Positions 57,718 to 64,000 of a stretch of 64,000 nucleotides of DNA are shown here, piece by piece; within the stretch, counting starts at the first letter, position 1; each line of letters opens with the position of its first letter. The notes below the pieces were generated by a model. That model was not told the DNA's origin. It ran no database searches and worked only from the letters and a program-made list of their open reading frames with translations. The DNA is taken from contig JASANH010001507.1 in NCBI GenBank assembly GCA_030248295.1, forward strand, positions 247,380-311,379, read 5' to 3'. Position numbers and translations under genes: made by a program. Source of the DNA: Mesodorylaimus sp. YZB2_4 (lineage: Eukaryota; Nematoda; Enoplea; Dorylaimida; Dorylaimidae).

Positions 57718-59124
57718 CTTTTCCCGCGGGTGATTCGTGACGTGTAGTATGACGGTCTCGTTCTCACGTACCGTGATCTTGGTTGTGTGCTGCCAATGTG
57801 TTCTGTTCGCGGGTGTCATAAGCAGTGCTCATCCACAGGGATGCAACATGGGGGGCACGGGCCTCGAAGCCTAACTGCTGCTGTCTCCTTTCTGGTCTCA
57901 CTAGGATAGGTCGGAGGAGGGGAGCCAATGGAGACTAGAGTAGCTTTCGAGGTTCCCCCCCCCCCCTAAGCGATATACAGTTAGTGATAAGTGCCCGTAA
58001 GTAAAGGACTCCTGTAAAAGCAACCTCCTGTTTGGAGATGGAAGATGCCATTTGAAAGGGATAATTGAATTTTAGTTGCCGTGGCACGTCTGTCGCTCAG
58101 AGGCGCCTTTTAGCTATGAGCATGCGAGGCAAAGCTTCCCAATGTCTGGGGAGCTTCGCCAGCAGAGCCATTCTGTCAAGATAAAGAGTATCATATTCTT
58201 TGTGCTCGACCATGCCCAATCATTATGAGCCCGGTTGAATGGTCGTAGAATTACGATCGGAGCTGATGCCCTTCAAGCAAAACATTGCTGGCGGAAAGAT
58301 CGGAAGTCTCAATCGTCCGTGAGGACAGGGACCCTGAAGAGGCCGACCCAGACTAGTGTATAAGTGCATATAGATCTGCAACCTTCACAGCACATGCGCG
58401 GGTGGCCAATAGTTAGTTCTTACCATACGAAAGCTGCATGAATGATAAACAGGTGCAGAATGGAGGGTGCAAGGAGTCGGACAGTGCAGTGTGCGAGTAA
58501 GTGGTCTGTCCTTTCGTCATTGTTTGAGCTGTGTCAAAAGTTGATCAAAATCGAACAGGTGGAAGCAAATCGTCAGACAAAAAGGCATAAACAGATACGG
58601 GAAAAGTGGCACTGCTCCAACCGTCACGCTGATGACAGCCTTTTGCTGCTTGTCGAAGTCGCTGGCAGTGGCGCCACATATCGTGTAAATTTCCTTAACT
58701 GTAGGCGTGGCTCACCGAATGATGAAACGACGTTTTGCAAAGTATCTGCTAAGCACCTAACCCAGTCTGATTCGAGTGTCAAGAAAAGTAAGAGCGGTCT
58801 CGGACGGGAAATAACGTCGTCTTGACTTTCATTTTCAAAATTGTAAATCATGACGTCACCATACCGACGGAATGACAAATCAGATAGTGAGACTTGTATT
58901 CTGAATCATTTATAAAGTTCGATATTGATGACGTCAAAAATCTCGATCTGTGCGTGCCATTTGTTCTACCAAAATTCAAATTTCCCGCTCTAACCTACAC
59001 AGTTGTCTGCTGAAAGAGGGAATTACTTTGAATCCCTCATTTGGTTGGATAAAGCTGTGGGCCCTCTTTGTTAGTTGAGTTTTATTTTCTCTCCGCTTAA
59101 GTTTTTTCTCACTCGATCTTAGCA
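57718..59124. other. 1.4 kb intergenic, no confident gene
   Basis: Contains a C-run (57957-57967) and sequence resembling repeats. A 127-codon frame at 58442-58825 (plus) has no recognised domain and is not supported. A GTCCGTGAGGAC stem-loop lies at 58315-58326. Confidence 0.4.
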
Positions 59125-60568
<1,444 letters not shown>

Positions 60569-60653
60569 ATTTTGTGATCGGTTTTCGTACTCGGTATTTT
60601 CCAAGGAACAGATTTTCATGCTTTTCAACGGGATTTTTCTAAGAAATTGCTAA

Positions 60654-61472
60654 ATGCTGATTCAGCTGACGATTAGAGGTCTCCAATACATTCTCCGTGT
60701 TTCATACATTTCCAAGTGCGCTTACGTGTTTACCGGCCTGCCGTTCGGCCAGCAAGCCTTCGAACTGATCGATCAGTACTCGGGTCTGAATCTGACGCCG
60801 ATACCTCGAGTTGCTCCACCGCCGCCAGTCGTGCCGCAGCAGCAAGACGCCTGGCAGCCACCCGTGCTCTCTCCTCCGCCAATGCTCGCTACACCACCGC
60901 CAGTGCAAGAACTGCCACCGCCCTTCGGCGCCGACGCAACGCCACTACCGCCAGCTGCGCCGCTGCCCCAAGAGGCACCGAAGGAGGGAGAAGAGGAGGG
61001 CGCCGACGAAGGAGAGCCGAAGAAGAAAAAGAAAGTAAGTCCTGAAAGGGTCTGATCCGGTAACGTTCAGACTGTATCCTGCATTCTTCCTTTGCAGTCC
61101 AAAAAAGGGAAGAAAGGCAGCAAGAAGGGCGGCGCTGCGACGGAAGAAGGGGGCAAAAAGAAGTCAAAGCGGTCCAAGAAGAAGAGCAAAAAGTCGAAGA
61201 AGGGCAAAGAGGCCGAGGCGGAAGCGGAACCAGGCGCGCCGGAAGGTGGCGGAGGGAGGAAGAAGTCGAAAAAGTCGAAACGGAGCAAGAAGTCCAAGGG
61301 TGGATCGGTGGCGAGAAGAAGAAGAAATCGAAGCGATCGAAGGAGTCCAAGAAGGGCAAGAAATCCAATAAAGGTGGAGTCGGAGTGCCCGAAGGTGGAC
61401 CGTCGCCGCCGCCGCAGCTTGAAGAAGCCCCACCCGACCTGTGATGAGCAAGTGATCGTGGGTGATGACTGA
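60654..61472 (+). CDS. Pro- and Lys-rich protein, function unknown, probable frameshift
   Basis: Exons 60654-61034 and 61098-61472. The N-terminal part (FTGLPFGQQAFELIDQYSG) is followed by a Pro-rich segment (APPPPVVPQQ, VLSPPPMLATPPP), an acidic stretch and Lys/Ser repeats (KKSKKSKR-type) up to the end. Near 61305 the natural frame seems lost: the annotated frame turns to RRRRNRSDRR, whereas another frame continues GGEKKKKSKRSKESKKGKK and ends EEAPPDL at a TGA (61440-61442). A single-base indel (real or assembly) at about 61300-61312 is likely. No known domain; similar Lys-rich tails occur in nuclear or cytoskeletal proteins. The 5' end is not secure, because a splice acceptor could lie at TTTCCAAG near 60715. 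Confidence 0.5.
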
Positions 61473-62520
61473 CCGTTGTACGCTGGCTGTGTCTTCTCTG
61501 CCCCTCGAGTTCTTGCCTGTGTCTTCTGGTGAATGAACAGAAAAATGTCGCATAACTTGACAAAATGCAGACAGCGAGACTGCACTGATCGTAACAGCAG
61601 ACGATTGACTCGCACACGGCATGCACTGCCCGATTTATTGCACCCAGCCAAAGATGTACACAATTGTAGGTCAGTTCCAAATGCGCCAAAGCTTGAAGAA
61701 GAGGTGTGAGTACTGATAGCCCGCTAGTTTGAGCGGATAGGAAGGAAGTTTTACGATATTCATGGCCTAAACTGACCTCGTCATGGCTAGCAGTCATGAT
61801 ATGATAAGCGAGGCCGTGAGGTGACTGACTCTCACGGCGTATCTCTCTGTAATAGCCATACATCGGAGAAGATACCGCGGGGAACGAGTGGTTTCTAAAA
61901 CTCTCCAGGCAGGTCACCTAGTCGTAGGTGCCAGACATCAACCCGACGGGTTTCAGCCTCACCTGGAGGAGCGTATCGAGTGGCCAACGAAGGCAACTGA
62001 TACGCTTTATGCGAGGCCAGTCAAGGCAACCACATACCCTACCTTCTCCACAGGCGAAATACGCACTACACCTCTAACGTCCACTATGTATGAGCACCTC
62101 CAACTAGGGCATCCTGTCTGTGTGCCTGCACCAGCGTCCTGGGATGATTTTCCCGCATTTTTTTATGCGCAAGAACTGATCCCTCTAACAATAACGTCTA
62201 AAAATGCTTGTACTATCTGTTTTCTTTGGGAATGTACACGCGGCACCATTCAAAACGTGGGGGCGTGCTTATTCTCAAAGAAAACAGGTTATAGCTTAAA
62301 CTTTTTGGATACACATTCACACTGCGACTCTAATCGTAAGCCAGCTGACCGAATGAAGTACAGACAGTACGATCACTGAGGTGCTTTCGCTTATGCTTTC
62401 ATGCAATCTGCAAAGTCAGTAAGCACAGCTTGTGAAATTTTATGGAAGTAGACATTGTCGAAGGACGATACAACACTACGTCAGCGAGAACACTCTGCAC
62501 CGAGGATCACTCAGACAGCT
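61473..62520. other. Convergent intergenic region with repeat family A
   Basis: It holds a partial copy of dispersed repeat family A at about 61890-61990 (ACATCAACCCGACGGGTT, GGAGCGTATCGAGTGG). The frame 61888-62379 starts inside this repeat and shows no domain. Confidence 0.45.
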
Positions 62521-63304
62521 TCACTCTTTCTTCATGCGACGGAAACGCTTCGACTCCAACATCATCTCAGTGAGCAGCTGCGGCTCCTCGTGGATCATTT
62601 TTCGCCACTCCTCGTTCCTGCGCGCCTCCTCGGAGTTGTTGTACAGGTACCTGAAGCAGACAGACTTGGCGGCGGTCATTCGGTGCTCTTCGGCTTCGAG
62701 CAACATTTGCAGGGCGGCGTCGAGGCTCGAGACTTGCTGGGCGGCCATCTCCCGTTCGCACACACGCATCAGGTCGGTCACTTCGTAGGTGGACGCCAAA
62801 ACAAGCACCAACGGGGCCAGCTGGAAATAGGGCATTGATGAGGCCTGGCTTATCAGAATCATACATGGCATCTCACCTTGGAGAAGTCGTCGCTGGGGTC
62901 CTGGCGATAGAGGAATCGAAGGAGCTCCTTGAACACATTGTCGTCCATGTAGGCCATGTTCATGTCGGTGACTTCGGACTTCTCCTGCAGAAAAGCCGCG
63001 AAGGCTGGCGAAATGGCGTGGACAATCTGAGAGTGGACGTGGAATTGCGTGCCTCCCTTGGTCATGATCATCTTGTCGCTGTAGGCGTGCCTCTTCCTCC
63101 GTCGATCGCTGTTCCGCAACACGGCCAGCACGCCCTGCGAGAACGAGCTGAGTTTCTCGGAGTCGTCCTGCTTCAAAGATCGCTAGTCCAGATTTTCCTT
63201 CATCCACTCCAGCGACGCCTCGAACATTTTCTCCAGCTTGTCCGGACGATTCGAGACGCGAGCCCAGTCTCGTTCTTTGACAATCTTCTGACCAAGTCCA
63301 GGAT
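62521..63304 (-). CDS. BTB/POZ-domain protein with an in-frame TAG
   Basis: Minus-strand exons 63304-62877 and 62820-62521. The BTB fold shows FHVHSQIVHAISPAFAAFL, YMDDNVFKELLRFLYRQ, then LVLASTYEVTDLMRVCERE across the junction, similar to the SPOP/TDPOZ group. BTB proteins dimerise and often recruit cullin-3. A helical region LEKMFEASLEWMKENLD precedes the domain in the same frame, but a TAG at 63183-63185 separates them. There is no ATG between the TAG and the BTB core. Either an intron ends at that TAG (weak acceptor), the stop is read through, or the copy is damaged. The 5' end upstream of 63304 is unresolved. Confidence 0.65.
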
Positions 63305-63578
63305 CTGAAAGGGAACAATGTTGGTTCCCAGCAGCCGAACTGCCCCACAGAAAGATACAGTACCGATACAGTACAGATACTGTACCTGTTTGATGGGGAG
63401 GCCCTCGTTGCCATAGTCCACCCCTACCTAACCGTCTAGCCAAACGAAATGTTCGGTTGGCACATGATCAGAATGGCTGATTGATTGCGTGGCATAGTTG
63501 CAAAGGACAAAAGTAACGGAAACTTTTTACAAACTGTGAGACATGCAGTCAGGCGCATCATTGAACATGGAACACACA

Positions 63579-63995
63579 TCACATGACCACATCACCAGTT
63601 CGATTTGCCTGAGTCATTTTTGACCGCGGAACCCCTGGTTTGGTTGCGCGCGTTTGGGACCCAAGGAAACGGGATTCAGGTGTGGGGGACTTGGGCACAA
63701 TCGTCGGGTCGTGCTTCAGTCCAACGGCTGGTTCGCTGCCTGACGAAGGGTTCGAGTTTTCTGCGGTCGACTTGAGGATGGTCGTGTTCTGACGAGGCGC
63801 CTGCAAAGTGTGTGGGTTCATGCGCATGTAGCCCACGCGATCTTGAGCCGACGGGATCTGGCAGTGGGACGTGTAGAGCGTCATGTTCATGGGCCTCTTG
63901 ACATTGGGTGACTTGGCCAGGGATCGCTTCGTTTCCGCGTCGATGGCTGATTGATTGTCCGTGATCATTATCGAAGGAGGCTGTTTTTTCGCCAT
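63579..63995 (-). CDS. Hypothetical protein, 138 residues
   Basis: An ATG-initiated frame reads MAKKQPPSIMITDNQSA and continues with polar, Pro/Ser/Lys-rich sequence to a TGA or an unrecognised intron. No domain was recognised. Composition resembles disordered coding sequence more than random frame, but the real exon could end earlier and the gene could continue. It lies at the right window edge, on the same strand as the BTB gene. Confidence 0.4.
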   Translation of the reverse strand: MAKKQPPSIMITDNQSAIDAETKRSLAKSPNVKRPMNMTLYTSHCQIPSAQDRVGYMRMNPHTLQAPRQNTTILKSTAENSNPSSGSEPAVGLKHDPTIVPKSPTPESRFLGSQTRATKPGVPRSKMTQANRTGDVVM

Positions 63996-64000
63996 CCGCA

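Noticed and set aside
58442..58825. 127-codon plus-strand ORF upstream of DHFR
   Set aside because: No domain or coding signature could be recognised; it lies in a repeat-bearing intergenic region. Left as unsupported.
60889..61917. 342-codon minus-strand ORF
   Set aside because: It is the complement of the Pro/Lys-rich coding region; its Ser/Phe/Arg-rich composition is the expected shadow of that low-complexity sequence.
61888..62379. 163-codon plus-strand ORF
   Set aside because: It begins inside a dispersed repeat copy and shows no domain or splice support.

Overview
The window is from an invertebrate animal genome. Genes are split by many short GT-AG introns, the energy kinase is an arginine kinase (not creatine kinase), and fragments of a BEL/Pao retrotransposon and many tRNA-derived repeats lie between and inside genes. 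Gene content (KMT2, SNF5, UBE2O, GINS4, USP48, METTL25B, TMEM135 homologues) is generic for metazoans. The arginine kinase and compact introns fit an ecdysozoan, but I cannot place it to phylum from sequence alone.

Layout. 1-2.8 kb: decayed head-to-head BEL/Pao fragments. 3.8-9.4 kb (minus): a METTL25B-like methyltransferase and a complete TMEM135. 9.8-19.2 kb (plus): one very long gene in which two TAFH (TAF4-type) domains are joined in frame to a complete UBE2O-type E2/E3 ubiquitin ligase; one of its introns holds an intact non-autonomous hAT element. 19.5-21.1 kb (plus): a two-pass membrane protein with PY motifs. 21.7-23.4 kb (minus): a TTBK-family kinase, divergent from a short KMT2/MLL-type SET methyltransferase (23.8-26.8 kb, plus). 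27.0-28.9 kb: ECHDC1. 30.2-31.9 kb: SNF5/SMARCB1. 32.2-33.8 kb: arginine kinase with a hydrophobic N-terminal extension. 33.8-36.4 kb: no gene seen. 36.4-37.6 kb: a PP1 glycogen-targeting subunit. 38.3-41.6 kb (minus): GINS4/SLD5. 42.0-43.5 kb (minus): SDHC. 45.0-46.3 kb (plus): a glutaredoxin. 46.4-48.9 kb (minus): a kelch protein followed 19 nt later by a tetraspanin. 49.8-52.0 kb: STARD7. 52.3-55.1 kb: ZDHHC16. 55.6-57.7 kb: a USP48-like protein lacking its catalytic Cys and His. 59.1-60.6 kb: DHFR. 60.7-61.5 kb: a lysine-rich protein. 62.5-63.3 kb (minus): a BTB protein with an in-frame stop. 63.6-64.0 kb (minus): a small hypothetical ORF.

Most spliced models were assembled by hand from GT-AG borders plus family alignment, and for nearly all complete models the exon lengths add up to a multiple of three. 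The most unusual items are the TAFH-TAFH-UBE2O fusion, the USP48-like pseudo-protease, the hAT MITE with perfect ends, and inverted pairs of tRNA-like elements inside introns. Chromatin and transcription genes (KMT2, SNF5, TAFH), ubiquitin genes (UBE2O, USP48) and mitochondrial or metabolic genes (SDHC, STARD7, ECHDC1, arginine kinase, DHFR) are interspersed. I see no functional cluster beyond close same-strand pairs and several divergent pairs that may share promoters.
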